In this document: one piece after another, positions 18,241-27,242 of the stretch | Layout of the letters: each line of letters starts with the position of its first letter | How positions within the stretch are numbered: position 1 is the stretch's first letter | Assembly: GCA_001704765.1 (NCBI GenBank) | Contig: MBFK01000019.1 | Span: 32,356-96,355 of the forward strand | Source: Sinorhizobium shofinae | GTDB taxonomy: Bacteria; Pseudomonadota; Alphaproteobacteria; Rhizobiales; Rhizobiaceae | Length of the DNA: 64,000 nt | Direction: 5' to 3' | Made by a program: the position numbers and the translations under genes | The notes under the pieces: model-generated | Databases searched by the model: none | Seen by the model: the letters and a program-made list of their open reading frames with translations, nothing else | What the model was told of the DNA's origin: nothing

Positions 18241-18317
18241 ATGGAAACATAATCCATAAATATGCAACGTCAACACAAAAATGGAAATAATTGCCATTAT
18301 ATGGAAATTGCACCCAG
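18241..18317. promoter_or_regulatory. Repeated 17-bp operators between gcl and iclR
   Basis: ATGGAAACATAATCCAT (18241-18257) and ATGGAAATAATTGCCAT (18281-18297) share ATGGAAA at one end and CCAT at the other; a third, imperfect copy ATGGAAATTGCACCCAG is at 18301-18317. Starts are 40 and 20 bp apart, close to whole helical turns. The size and AT-rich centre fit IclR-family sites. They lie between the divergent genes, and the regulator at 18381 is the likely binder. Confidence 0.7.
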
Positions 18318-18380
18318 ATGGTCCGATATACGGCACTGGTCAAAGCCGCGCGTCGCCGCTATTGGCTAAATGAGAGAGTC

Positions 18381-19229
18381 GTGACGGGGTATCTGGCTGT
18401 GGCGGTCGTATCGGAGCAGACAAAAGGCAAACGGGGCCGGAAGGCGGGTGCCAATTCGACGCCTTCCTCCGTTCAGGTGCTCGACCGCAGCCTGGCGCTC
18501 TTCAGCCTTGTGGCAGATCGCGACGGGTCGACATTGACCGACCTGGCAGACGAAACGGGGCTCGCGCCATCGACGATCCATCGCCTGCTGACTTCGCTTT
18601 CGAGCCACGGCATGGTCGCGCACGATCCCGATACGGGCGAGTGGACCATTGGAGTGAGGGCCTTCGAGATCGGCAACACCTTCCTGCGGTTCCGCAAGCT
18701 CGGTACGATCAGCCGGCCCTTCCTGAAGCGCCTGATGGACGAAACAGGCGAAACGGCCAATATCGGCATCGAGGACGATGGCGACGTCGTATTTATCTCG
18801 CAGGTCGAAAGCCATGCGCCGATGCGGGCCTTCTTCCGCCCGGGACGGCGCGGCCCGATCCATGCCTCCGGGATCGGCAAGGCAATCCTTTCCACCTGGT
18901 CGGATACGGACGTCGCCAAGACGCTCGGAGGCAAAACGCTGACGCATTTCACCGACCGGACGCTCGACACGTTGCCGGCGCTGATCAGGAACATCCAGGA
19001 GATCCGTCATCGCGGCTGGTCGATCGACGACGAGGAACATACGCTCGGCATGCGCTGTATCGCCGCTCCGCTGTTCAACGAATATGGCGAGGCGATCGGC
19101 GGCATATCGATCTCCGGGCCGTCGGTCCGCATCGACAACGACAGGCTCGTAACGCTTGGCTCCCTCGTGCGCCGGACGGCGGACGAACTGACCCGCGCCA
19201 TCGGCGGCCACCGGCCGGGAGAGAGCTGA
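18381..19229 (+). CDS. IclR-family transcriptional regulator
   Basis: An IclR protein with an N-terminal winged helix (LTDLADETGLAPSTIHRLLTSL) and a C-terminal GAF-like effector domain ending in GISISGPSVRI. It is divergent from gcl and probably controls it in response to glyoxylate, as AllR/IclR proteins do elsewhere; that is inference. The start is uncertain: the GTG at 18381 has GAGAG close upstream, a GTG at 18399 has GGGG 9 bases upstream, and an ATG at 18318 would abut the third operator and lacks a ribosome site. Confidence 0.87.
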   Translation: MTGYLAVAVVSEQTKGKRGRKAGANSTPSSVQVLDRSLALFSLVADRDGSTLTDLADETGLAPSTIHRLLTSLSSHGMVAHDPDTGEWTIGVRAFEIGNTFLRFRKLGTISRPFLKRLMDETGETANIGIEDDGDVVFISQVESHAPMRAFFRPGRRGPIHASGIGKAILSTWSDTDVAKTLGGKTLTHFTDRTLDTLPALIRNIQEIRHRGWSIDDEEHTLGMRCIAAPLFNEYGEAIGGISISGPSVRIDNDRLVTLGSLVRRTADELTRAIGGHRPGES

Positions 19230-19240
19230 GACGCCTCTAA

Positions 19241-20116
19241 TTACCCGAACATCGCTTCGGTCGCCTCCAGGAAGCTCGCGACCACCGGACCGTGGTTCGG
19301 GCGGCTGAGGACGTAGACATCGGCTTCCGGAGCGGGATCCGCAAGCGCACGATAGACGACACCAGGACGCGACAGATTCCTGATGCATTCCGGAACGAGC
19401 GCTACGCCGAGACCTGCGGAGACCAAGCTGGTCAGCGAATAGGATTCCACGACCTCATTGGTAATGTTCGGCACGAAGCCTGCCGCGACGCAGCAGTCGT
19501 GCAGATAGCGCGCGAATCGCGAGTCTGCCAATCGGAGAAAGACGAAGCTCTCCTGCCGCAGCGCGCCGAGCTCGACCATTTCATGACGGGCGAGCGGGTG
19601 ATGTGCCGGCAGCGCGACACCAACCTTTTCGTGCCAGGCGACCCTGGCGACGAGTTCGGCATTGTAGCGCGGCTTGCGCACGAAGCTAAGGTCGGTGCGG
19701 TGCGAAAGCAGCGCCAACTCCTGCGCCTGCGGGTCCATTTCATGAATGCGGACGAAAACGCCCGGCCAACGATCCCTGAACCTCGCTATGAGGGTCGACA
19801 ACTGACCCAGGAGGACCGAGCCGGTCGTGCCTATATTGAGCATGCCCACCTGGCCGGACCCGATGGCGCGCGCCTGATGCGTGGCATGGTCCACCTGGCC
19901 GAGAATCATCCGCGCTTGCTCGAGAAAACTGACGCCGGCCTCGGTGAGCTCGACGTGCCGGCTCGAACGCTCGAAGAGACGCGTGCCGACCTCTTCCTCC
20001 AGATCCTTGATCTGCTGGCTCAAGGGCGGCTGCGAGATGTGCAAGCTCCTTGCCGCCGCCGTAAAACTCGCCGCCTCTGCGACGGCGATGAAATAGCGCA
20101 GATGCCGTAGCTCCAT
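19241..20116 (-). CDS. LysR-family transcriptional regulator
   Basis: A LysR regulator of 291 aa. It opens with MELRHLRYFIAVAEAASFT and the helix-turn-helix AARSLHISQPPLSQQIKDLE (residues about 18-40), then a type-2 periplasmic-binding effector domain. The ATG at 20116 matches the family start exactly; the upstream open frame to 20305 is spurious. It is divergent from the DctA-type carrier and allE, which it probably regulates. The iclR gene is convergent, its stop only 11 bp from this gene's stop. Confidence 0.93.
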   Translation of the reverse strand: MELRHLRYFIAVAEAASFTAAARSLHISQPPLSQQIKDLEEEVGTRLFERSSRHVELTEAGVSFLEQARMILGQVDHATHQARAIGSGQVGMLNIGTTGSVLLGQLSTLIARFRDRWPGVFVRIHEMDPQAQELALLSHRTDLSFVRKPRYNAELVARVAWHEKVGVALPAHHPLARHEMVELGALRQESFVFLRLADSRFARYLHDCCVAAGFVPNITNEVVESYSLTSLVSAGLGVALVPECIRNLSRPGVVYRALADPAPEADVYVLSRPNHGPVVASFLEATEAMFG

Positions 20117-20135
20117 CGCAACCTCCCTAACAACC

Positions 20136-20188
20136 GGCGATATGATAAACGTCTTGATCAAGTCAAACAATATATTGGACATATCGCC
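20136..20188. promoter_or_regulatory. Nested palindromes between lysR and the DctA-type gene
   Basis: GGCGATATG (20136-20144) and CATATCGCC (20180-20188) are a perfect 9-bp inverted repeat 44 bp apart centre to centre. Between them lie two 10-bp palindromes, CTTGATCAAG (20153-20162) and CAATATATTG (20168-20177). The block begins 20 bp upstream of lysR, where a LysR tetramer would be expected to bind. Confidence 0.55.
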
Positions 20189-20358
20189 ATCCTTTTGTTC
20201 CCATCGATATGGATGGGCCGGGCGTCGCACGAGGAGGGTGCACGCCGTTGAAGCGGCCAAAACCATGAGCGGGGCGGGGCAGCAGGCCGCACAACGCTTC
20301 AGCACAAGCCATTGCCTAGTCGCAACGCCGGGCTCATAGCGTTTCTGGGAGGAAGCAA

Positions 20359-21717
20359 ATGTCCAAGCTTAGCAGGTCCTTGTTCGGACAAGTCATCATC
20401 GCGCTCGTCCTCGGTATCCTTGTCGGAGTCTTCTGGCCGCAGTTTGCGGCACAGCTGAAACCGCTGGGGGACGGCTTCATCAAACTGATCAAGATGGTGA
20501 TTGCGCCTCTGGTCTTCGGAGTGGTCGTTCACGGCATCGTCGGCGCCGGGGACCTTAGAAAGGTCGGACGGGTCGGCCTCAAGTCGCTCATCTATTTCGA
20601 AGCCGTAACGACGCTGGCGCTCGCGTTAGGACTGATCGCCGCCTATGTCTTCGGCCCCGGTCACGGGATGAATGTCGATCCGACGACGCTCGATGCAAGC
20701 GCCCTGGGCGCCTACACCGAAAAGGTCTCGCAGGTCACCGGCACGGTTGACTTCCTGATGCGGATCATCCCGACGACGATCGTCGATGCTTTCGCCAAGG
20801 GCGACGTGTTGCAGGTGCTGCTATTTGCGGTTCTGTTCGGATCGGGCCTTGCCCTCGTTGGCGAGCGCGGCAGGCAGGTTGCCGAACTGATCGATCAAAC
20901 CACGCAGGTGCTTTTCAAGGTTATCGGCTTCATCGTCCGGCTGGCACCGATCGGCGTCTTCGGCGCGATCGCCTACACGGTCGGGAAATACGGCATCGGC
21001 TCGCTGCAACAGCTCGGCTATCTGGTCGTTCTGCTCTATGCGACGATACTGCTTTTCGTCTTCGGCGTCCTTGGCCTGATCATGAAGATCGCCGGGTTCA
21101 GCATCTTCAAGTTCCTCGGATACTTGCGCGAGGAGTTGATGATCGTCCTGGCGACGGCCTCATCCGACAGCGTTCTGCCGCAGGTCATGCGCAAGCTCGA
21201 ACGGCTCGGAATCAAGGATTCGACAGTCGGCCTGGTCATTCCCACCGGCTATTCGTTCAACCTCGACGCTTTCTCGATCTATCTGACGGTCGCAGCCGTG
21301 TTCATCGCCCAGGCGACCAATACGCCGCTTGCGCCGGGCGACCTGTTGCTGATCCTCGGCGTGGCGCTGCTGACATCGAAGGGCGCGCACGGCATTCCGG
21401 GCTCCGCCATCGTCGTGCTGGCGGCCACGCTTTCGGCCATTCCGGTCATTCCGGCCATCGGCCTTGTGCTGGTCCTGTCCGTTGACTGGTTCGTCGGCAT
21501 TGCCCGAGCACTTGGAAACCTGATAGGCAATTGCGTGGCCGCCGTGGTCATCGCCGTCTGGGAGGGCGACATAGATCGCGAGCAGGCGCACCGAGTGCTC
21601 AATGGCGATCAGGCTGCAAACCCAGGGCCTGCACCTGTGTTCCACACCCCCGCAGCCAGCATAACCGATGTCGCCGTCCCGACTTCGGCCATCGCGCATC
21701 CCATCAACGGCCGTTAG
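20359..21717 (+). CDS. Dicarboxylate/amino acid:cation symporter (DctA family)
   Basis: A DAACS-family inner-membrane symporter, 452 aa, with the family's C-terminal substrate and cation site: ATASSDSVLPQVM, the GYSFNLDAFSIYLTV segment and TSKGAHGIPGSA. The start has GGAGG upstream. It is divergent from a LysR regulator and 44 bp ahead of allE, so its substrate may be a ureide such as allantoate rather than a C4-dicarboxylate. The C-terminal ~35 residues are Pro/Ala-rich and non-conserved. Confidence 0.9.
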   Translation: MSKLSRSLFGQVIIALVLGILVGVFWPQFAAQLKPLGDGFIKLIKMVIAPLVFGVVVHGIVGAGDLRKVGRVGLKSLIYFEAVTTLALALGLIAAYVFGPGHGMNVDPTTLDASALGAYTEKVSQVTGTVDFLMRIIPTTIVDAFAKGDVLQVLLFAVLFGSGLALVGERGRQVAELIDQTTQVLFKVIGFIVRLAPIGVFGAIAYTVGKYGIGSLQQLGYLVVLLYATILLFVFGVLGLIMKIAGFSIFKFLGYLREELMIVLATASSDSVLPQVMRKLERLGIKDSTVGLVIPTGYSFNLDAFSIYLTVAAVFIAQATNTPLAPGDLLLILGVALLTSKGAHGIPGSAIVVLAATLSAIPVIPAIGLVLVLSVDWFVGIARALGNLIGNCVAAVVIAVWEGDIDREQAHRVLNGDQAANPGPAPVFHTPAASITDVAVPTSAIAHPINGR

Positions 21718-21761
21718 TGCAAAACCCGGTTCGAACAGACATTTCAACAGGTAACGAAAAG

Positions 21762-22598
21762 ATGCAGAGCAACTACTATTTCCCCCAAGGCGGCCACCCG
21801 CCGCAATCGAACCTGCTGACGGATCGGGCTGTGTTCACCGAGGCCTACGCGATTATTCCCAAAGGCGTCATGCGCGACATCGTCACCAGCTACCTGCCGC
21901 ACTGGACGAACACGCGTCTCTGGGTCCTCTCGCGACCGCTATCAGGCTTCGCCGAGACATTCTCGCAATACATTATGGAGGTCGGGCCCTCGGGAGGAAG
22001 TGATCGACCCGAGAGCGATCCCCGCGCAGAAGCCGTTCTGTTCGTGGTCGATGGGGAGTTCCGCCTGACGATCGGCGGTGAAACCCATCGGATGCAGTCC
22101 GGCGGCTACGCCTTCATCCCGCCCGGCGCCGAATGGAGCCTCCACAATGATGGTTCCATGCCGACCCGGTTCCACTGGTTCCGCAAGGCCTACGAAAAGG
22201 TGGAGGGAATCCCCCTCCCCGAACCGATCGTCACCAACGAACGGGAAATAACACCTTTACCAATGCCCGATACGGACGGTCGTTGGGCGACGACCCGCTT
22301 CGTCGATCCCTCGGACATGCGCCACGACATGCATGTGACGATCGTCACCTTCGAGCCCGGCGGCGTCATTCCCTTCATGGAAACCCATGTGATGGAGCAC
22401 GGCCTCTACGTTCTAGAGGGCAAGGCGGTCTACCGCCTCAACGCGGACTGGGTCGAGGTCGAAGCCGGCGACTATATGTGGCTGCGTGCCTTCTGCCCGC
22501 AGGCCTGCTATGCTGGCGGACCGGGCAAGTTCCGATACCTGCTCTACAAGGACGTCAACCGCCATATGGCTCTCGGCACGCCAGGCCGGTTCGCTTAA
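21762..22598 (+). CDS. allE: (S)-Ureidoglycine aminohydrolase
   Basis: AllE hydrolyses (S)-ureidoglycine to (S)-ureidoglycolate and ammonia in allantoate breakdown. The protein is 278 aa with two cupin domains (about residues 60-140 and 190-265). The second cupin carries the Mn-binding and catalytic cluster FMETHVMEHGLYVLEG. The ATG at 21762 lies 44 bp after the carrier gene; the long upstream extension overlaps that gene. Its product is the substrate of AllA encoded at 12735, so the two connect purine nitrogen recovery to the glyoxylate operon. Confidence 0.92.
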   Translation: MQSNYYFPQGGHPPQSNLLTDRAVFTEAYAIIPKGVMRDIVTSYLPHWTNTRLWVLSRPLSGFAETFSQYIMEVGPSGGSDRPESDPRAEAVLFVVDGEFRLTIGGETHRMQSGGYAFIPPGAEWSLHNDGSMPTRFHWFRKAYEKVEGIPLPEPIVTNEREITPLPMPDTDGRWATTRFVDPSDMRHDMHVTIVTFEPGGVIPFMETHVMEHGLYVLEGKAVYRLNADWVEVEAGDYMWLRAFCPQACYAGGPGKFRYLLYKDVNRHMALGTPGRFA

Positions 22599-22688
22599 GA
22601 GGTTGGAGCCGCTCGAGCCGGGACACTTCGTTTCCGGCTCCCATCAGCCGATATTGCGGGTTCGATGGATAGGCCATAGCTTGGTCGC

Positions 22689-25148
22689 ATGGCGACGTCG
22701 AAGCTTGAGGCCTACCGCAAGAAGCGGGATTTTTCGAAGACGCCGGAGCCGGTCGGGAGCCCCGCCGGCGGCGGCAACCGTTTCGTCGTGCACAAGCATC
22801 ATGCAACCGCGGACCACTATGACCTGAGACTTGAAGTCGGCGACGTTCTGAAGAGCTGGGCGGTGCCCAAAGGCCCCTCGCTCAATCCCGCCGACAAGCG
22901 CCTGGCGGTGGAGACCGAAGATCATCCGCTCGAATATATCGACTTCGAGGGCGTCATCCCGGAGGGCGAATATGGCGCCGGGCCGATGATTGTCTGGGAC
23001 ACCGGCGTCTGGGCGCCGATGGAGGATGTCGAGAAAAGCCTGCGGACCGGCGCCTTCAAGTTTCGCCTTGCCGGCGAAAAGCTCAAAGGCGGCTGGATGC
23101 TGACGCGGCTGAAGCCGAGGCCAGGGGAAGAAAACCAGAGCCATTGGCTTCTCTTTAAGGAGCGCGATCCTGCCGCCGACCCATCCACCGACATTCTCGC
23201 CGCCCGGCCGGAAAGCGTCAAATCCGGCCGGCGGATCGAGGAGCTCGTCGAAAAACCGAAGCCGCCTGCCAAGCCGAAGCTCAATCCCGGCGCACTTCCC
23301 GGCGCGGTGAAGGCGCCGACGCCGACCCGCATCGAACCGCAGCTTGCCATGCCAACCGCCACGCCACCGGACATCGCCGGCTCGCGCGAGGTCTGGCTGC
23401 ATGAGATCAAGTTCGACGGCTACCGCACGATGGCGCATCTATCCGGCGGCGAGGTGCGCCTGATCACCCGCGGCGGCCTCGATTGGACGAGGCGCTACGG
23501 CGACCTGCCGGAGGCCTTTCGACGGCTGCCGTGCCGCGACGCAGTCATCGACGGCGAGATCGTCGTGCTCGACGAGGAAGGCATCAGCCGCTTCGCATTG
23601 CTGCAGGAGGCGCTTTCGGCTGGTGCCGGCAACAGGCTGGTGTTCTATGCCTTCGATCTTCTCCATCTCGACGGCTGGAGCCTCGCGCATATTGCGCTCG
23701 AGAACCGCAAGACGCTGCTCAAGCAATTACTCGCGGCGCAGCTGTCCAGCCGCTCCGCCATCCAGTTCAGCGATCACGTCATCGGCGACGGGCGCGTCTT
23801 TTACGAGCATGCGTCGGAATTGGGGCTCGAGGGAATAATCTCCAAACGTGCCACAGCCCCCTATCATAGCGGGCGCTCCAAGACCTGGACCAAGACCAAG
23901 GCACTGAAAGCGGAGGACTTCGTCATCGCCGGATATACAATATCCGAGGCAGCGGAAGGCATCGCCTCCCTGGCGCTGGGGGAGTGGGTCGACGGCGAAC
24001 TGCAATATCGCGGCAAGGTCGGCACGGGTTTCGACGCGGCCACGCTCAAGCAGTTGCTGGCACGACTGGAGCCGCTGCGCGTCGGGGCCGCCAAGCTCGA
24101 AGGGGCGCCGAAGGAGATCATCTGGGTCCGTCCGGTGATGACGGCGCGCATTCACTACGCCAATCGCACGACCGACAATGCGCTCCGCCATCCCGTCTTC
24201 AAGGGGCTTCGCGATGTCGAGCTCACGACGCCGGTTTCCTCGCGGCGAAAGCGCCTGATCTCGGACGCTGACCTTGCTAGCATCTCGATCACCAATCCGA
24301 CCCGTCGTCTGTTCGGCAGATCCGGGCCGACCAAGCTCGATCTCGCCCTCTATTACGCCATGGTCGGCGATTTCATGCTGCCGCATATACTCGGTCGGCC
24401 GGTTTCGCTCGTCCGCTGCCCGACGGGAAAGTTCGAGGATTGCTTCTTCCAGCGCCATCCCTTTACCGGCATGCCGCCTTCGGTGGCGAGCTTTGAGGCC
24501 ATGAGCTCGGAAGGAGAGACGAAACGCTACCTTTCCGTCGAGGATGCCAAAGGCTACCTGGCACTGGCGCAATTCGGCGTCGTCGAATTCCATTCCTGGG
24601 GCTCGACGCGTCGGCGGCTCGAGAAGCCCGATCGCATCGTCTTCGACCTCGATCCCGGCGAGGGCATCGGCTGGCGCGAGGTGATCGAAGCGGCAGTTCA
24701 CATCAGGGCCGAGCTCGAGGCGCTCGGCCTCATCCCCTTCGTCAAAACCTCGGGCGGGAAAGGCATCCATGTCGTCGTGCCCATCCGGCCGAGGCTCGAT
24801 TGGAAGAAGGTGCACAAAGCGACCGGCGATATCGCTACCCACCTGGCATCAACGGCCCCCGAGAGCTTCATCACCACGATGAGCAAGGGCAAGCGCGTCA
24901 AGCGGATCTTCATCGACTTCCACCGCAACGCCCGCGGGCACACCGCAGCAGCGCCCTATTCGCTTCGTGCCCGCACGAACCTGCCGGCCTCCACGCCCTT
25001 AAGCTGGACCGATCTTGAGACTATCGACGCTCCCGAGGATTTAAATTATTCTTCGTTACCTGGCCTCTTGGCCACGTCCGGCGATCCCTGGGCCGATATC
25101 GACGACTGTGCAAGGGATTTGCCTATGCTTTCCAATGCGGAGAAGTAA
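22689..25148 (+). CDS. ligD: ATP-dependent DNA ligase LigD (phosphoesterase-ligase-polymerase)
   Basis: LigD is the multifunctional ligase of bacterial non-homologous end joining. At 819 aa it has the Pseudomonas-type order: 3'-phosphoesterase (about 1-160, with HKHHATADHYDLRLE and EGVIPEGEYGAG), ATP-dependent ligase (about 215-520, adenylated lysine K241 in EIKFDGYR) and primase-like polymerase (about 545-810, metal-binding DLDP in VFDLDPGEG, TSGGKGIHV). A Pro/Lys linker joins the first two. ku follows 27 bp downstream. The ribosome site is weak. Rhizobia often carry several ligD copies; which one this is cannot be told here. Confidence 0.97.
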   Translation: MATSKLEAYRKKRDFSKTPEPVGSPAGGGNRFVVHKHHATADHYDLRLEVGDVLKSWAVPKGPSLNPADKRLAVETEDHPLEYIDFEGVIPEGEYGAGPMIVWDTGVWAPMEDVEKSLRTGAFKFRLAGEKLKGGWMLTRLKPRPGEENQSHWLLFKERDPAADPSTDILAARPESVKSGRRIEELVEKPKPPAKPKLNPGALPGAVKAPTPTRIEPQLAMPTATPPDIAGSREVWLHEIKFDGYRTMAHLSGGEVRLITRGGLDWTRRYGDLPEAFRRLPCRDAVIDGEIVVLDEEGISRFALLQEALSAGAGNRLVFYAFDLLHLDGWSLAHIALENRKTLLKQLLAAQLSSRSAIQFSDHVIGDGRVFYEHASELGLEGIISKRATAPYHSGRSKTWTKTKALKAEDFVIAGYTISEAAEGIASLALGEWVDGELQYRGKVGTGFDAATLKQLLARLEPLRVGAAKLEGAPKEIIWVRPVMTARIHYANRTTDNALRHPVFKGLRDVELTTPVSSRRKRLISDADLASISITNPTRRLFGRSGPTKLDLALYYAMVGDFMLPHILGRPVSLVRCPTGKFEDCFFQRHPFTGMPPSVASFEAMSSEGETKRYLSVEDAKGYLALAQFGVVEFHSWGSTRRRLEKPDRIVFDLDPGEGIGWREVIEAAVHIRAELEALGLIPFVKTSGGKGIHVVVPIRPRLDWKKVHKATGDIATHLASTAPESFITTMSKGKRVKRIFIDFHRNARGHTAAAPYSLRARTNLPASTPLSWTDLETIDAPEDLNYSSLPGLLATSGDPWADIDDCARDLPMLSNAEK

Positions 25149-25175
25149 CCCGGTAGCACCGCGCAGGAGACAATC

Positions 25176-26057
25176 ATGGCACCCAGGGCAAGTTGGAAGG
25201 GTTATCTGAGGCTTAGCCTCGTGAGCTGTCCCGTGCGGCTCTATCCCGCCACAACCACCAGCGAGCGCATCACTTTCAACCAGCTTCACAAGGACACGCA
25301 CAACCGGATCAACATGAAGCCGGTCGATCCGGAACTCGGCCTGGTCGAACGATCCGACCTGGTGAAGGGCTACGAATACGAGGACAAGAAATACATCGTC
25401 ATCGACGAGGCCGACCTCGAAAGCGTCAAGATCGAATCCAACCACACGATGAATATCGAGGCCTTCGTCGACGAGGGCTCCGTGGACGTGATCTATCAGG
25501 ACGCGCCCTATTATCTGGCCCCGGACGGGGCGATGGCCGAGGAGACCTTCATCGTTTTGCGGGAGGCCTTGCGGCGGACCGGCAAGCTCGCGATCGCGCG
25601 CCTCGTGCTTTCGAGCCGCGAACGGGTGATCACAATCGGCCCGCGCGAGACCGGCATGTTCGTCTGCACGCTCAGGAACCCGACCGAAGTGCGCGGCACA
25701 GCCGAATATTTCGGCAACATCCCGCTCGGCAGTCCCGAGCCGGAAATGCTGCAACTCGCCGAAGCGCTCATTCAGCAAAAGACCACCACCTTCGATCCGA
25801 AGAACTATGAGGATCGTTACGAAGCGGCGCTGATGAACATGATCCGCGAGAAGCTCAAGGGCCACAAGCCGATCATCGCGGCGCCGCCTGACCGCGGCAA
25901 CGTCATCAACCTCATGGATGCGCTGAAGGCCAGCCTGTCGCAGGCGAAGCCGCCGGCGAAAAGCAAGAGCAAGACGGAGCCGGCTGCCCAAGCAGGGGCG
26001 AAGAGCGCCCCCGCCAAGCCCGCTGCAAAAAAGCCTAGCGCACAGAAGAAGGCCTGA
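25176..26057 (+). CDS. ku: Ku domain protein, non-homologous end joining
   Basis: A homodimeric Ku that binds DNA ends and recruits LigD. The protein is 293 aa. The core beta-barrel runs from residue 1 to about 235 (WKGYLRLSLVSCPVRLYPA, NQLHKDTHNRI, VEGSVDVIY-like EGSVDVIYQDAPYYL). The C-terminus is a Lys/Ala/Pro tail (about 255-293) such as those known to affect DNA threading. It has AGGAG before its ATG, follows ligD, and its TGA overlaps the ATG of the next gene by one base. Confidence 0.97.
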   Translation: MAPRASWKGYLRLSLVSCPVRLYPATTTSERITFNQLHKDTHNRINMKPVDPELGLVERSDLVKGYEYEDKKYIVIDEADLESVKIESNHTMNIEAFVDEGSVDVIYQDAPYYLAPDGAMAEETFIVLREALRRTGKLAIARLVLSSRERVITIGPRETGMFVCTLRNPTEVRGTAEYFGNIPLGSPEPEMLQLAEALIQQKTTTFDPKNYEDRYEAALMNMIREKLKGHKPIIAAPPDRGNVINLMDALKASLSQAKPPAKSKSKTEPAAQAGAKSAPAKPAAKKPSAQKKA

Positions 26058-27145
26058 TGGCAGTCGCCGACAAGACATTCGGCATCGTGGGGGCGCTTGC
26101 CGCCTTTCCGCGGCGGTTGATCGCGCGAGAGGTTGAGCGCCAAGGGGGGCACCTGCGACGCGGCGTCACGCGCCAGACCGCCTATGTGGTCTTCGGCCGC
26201 GGCTTGCTCGCGAAGGCGACCGATGCGGAGATCGAGACTCGTTTCGAACGTGAGGCAGGCTCCGGCCGGCGCCTGCTCAGCGAGAACGGCTTCCTTCGGC
26301 TCTTGGACCTGGCGACAGCACCCGAGACATCGGCGCTGCCGCGGCAATCGCTGATCGATCAAGCGAAGATTGCGCCACGCCTTTTCGATCTCCTGTCGCT
26401 GTTCGACGCCTTCGAGCATGACGGCGAACCATACTCGTTCCGCGACGTGATCCTCGCCCGTAAATATGCGGCACTGATCGCCAGCGGCGCCGGCTGGGGG
26501 GCGATCGCGCGCTCCGTCCATCGATCCACCCATGTGGCCTCGCTGACGGCACTGTCGCTGCATCACGAAGGTTCGAAGACGATCTATGCCCGGCGCGACG
26601 AGGGCTTGAGCGAGCTCGACGGGCAATTGCTGCTCGATCTCGGCGCGGTCGAGGAGGCGGAACTCGAGGAGCTTTTCGCGCAAGCCGAAGCGGCCGAAGA
26701 GGCGGGCGATTACGACGAAGCAGCCGCAATCTACCAGCGTTATCTTGCCATCGATCGCAGCGACTCGGTCGCGGCTTTCAACCGCGCCAACTGCCTGAGG
26801 GCCGCCGGCCGCGAACTGGAGGCGGCGCATGACTACGCGCGGGCGATCAAGCTCGACCCCTCCTTCGCCGAGGCCTGGTTCAATCTCGCCGGGCTCATGA
26901 GCGAGCGAAGCCGCATCGACACCGCCCGCCGGCACCTCGAAAAAGCGATCGGCCTCGACGGCGACTATGCGGATGCGATCTTCAACCTGGCGAAACTGGA
27001 GTTCGACGCCGGCAATCTTGCCGAGGCGCGCCACTGGTGGATGCGCTATCTGGAGCTCGACAGGGACTCCCAGTGGGCGCGCACCGCTGAACGCGGCGTG
27101 CAGTTCGTGAACCTTCATCTCCTCGCTAAGGCGCCGCGCCTCTGA
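26057..27145 (+). CDS. BRCT-like and TPR protein translationally coupled to ku
   Basis: 362 aa. The N-terminus (about 5-60: FGIVGALAAFPRRLIAREVERQ, then GGHLRRGVTRQTAYVVFG) looks like a BRCT fold: strand, GxL turn, helix, GG, strand ending in a Thr-x-Tyr-Val-Val unit. A middle part (about 100-190) contains a helix-turn-helix-like stretch near SGAGWGAIARSVHRST. The C-terminus (about 210-355) has at least three TPR units (AAIYQRYLAIDRSDSVAAFN, ARAIKLDPSFAEAWFN, EKAIGLDGDYADAIFN). Its ATG overlaps the ku TGA. It may be an accessory end-joining factor; no function is established from sequence. Its last codons lie in a dispersed repeat. Confidence 0.85.
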   Translation: MAVADKTFGIVGALAAFPRRLIAREVERQGGHLRRGVTRQTAYVVFGRGLLAKATDAEIETRFEREAGSGRRLLSENGFLRLLDLATAPETSALPRQSLIDQAKIAPRLFDLLSLFDAFEHDGEPYSFRDVILARKYAALIASGAGWGAIARSVHRSTHVASLTALSLHHEGSKTIYARRDEGLSELDGQLLLDLGAVEEAELEELFAQAEAAEEAGDYDEAAAIYQRYLAIDRSDSVAAFNRANCLRAAGRELEAAHDYARAIKLDPSFAEAWFNLAGLMSERSRIDTARRHLEKAIGLDGDYADAIFNLAKLEFDAGNLAEARHWWMRYLELDRDSQWARTAERGVQFVNLHLLAKAPRL

Positions 27146-27227
27146 TCAGGCGCACAGGTCGCTGTGGCGCTTTGGATTGCCGCATGATCTTATCCTCAGA
27201 TCGCTCCGATTTACGCAAGCATGCAGA
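27127..27227 (-). repeat. Dispersed two-hairpin element, copy 1 (degenerate)
   Basis: On the minus strand this matches the elements at 37951 and 57118. The shared core CAGCGACCT appears, flanked by a GCGCC-rich hairpin on one side and the GCATG (27183-27187)/CATGC (27221-27225) hairpin on the other. It is more diverged: the outer arms of the second hairpin are broken and a 2-base loss in the GCGC tract removes the in-frame stop of the short frame. The left end overlaps the last six codons of the BRCT/TPR gene. Confidence 0.75.
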
Positions 27228-27242
27228 GGACGGCTGACTGAC

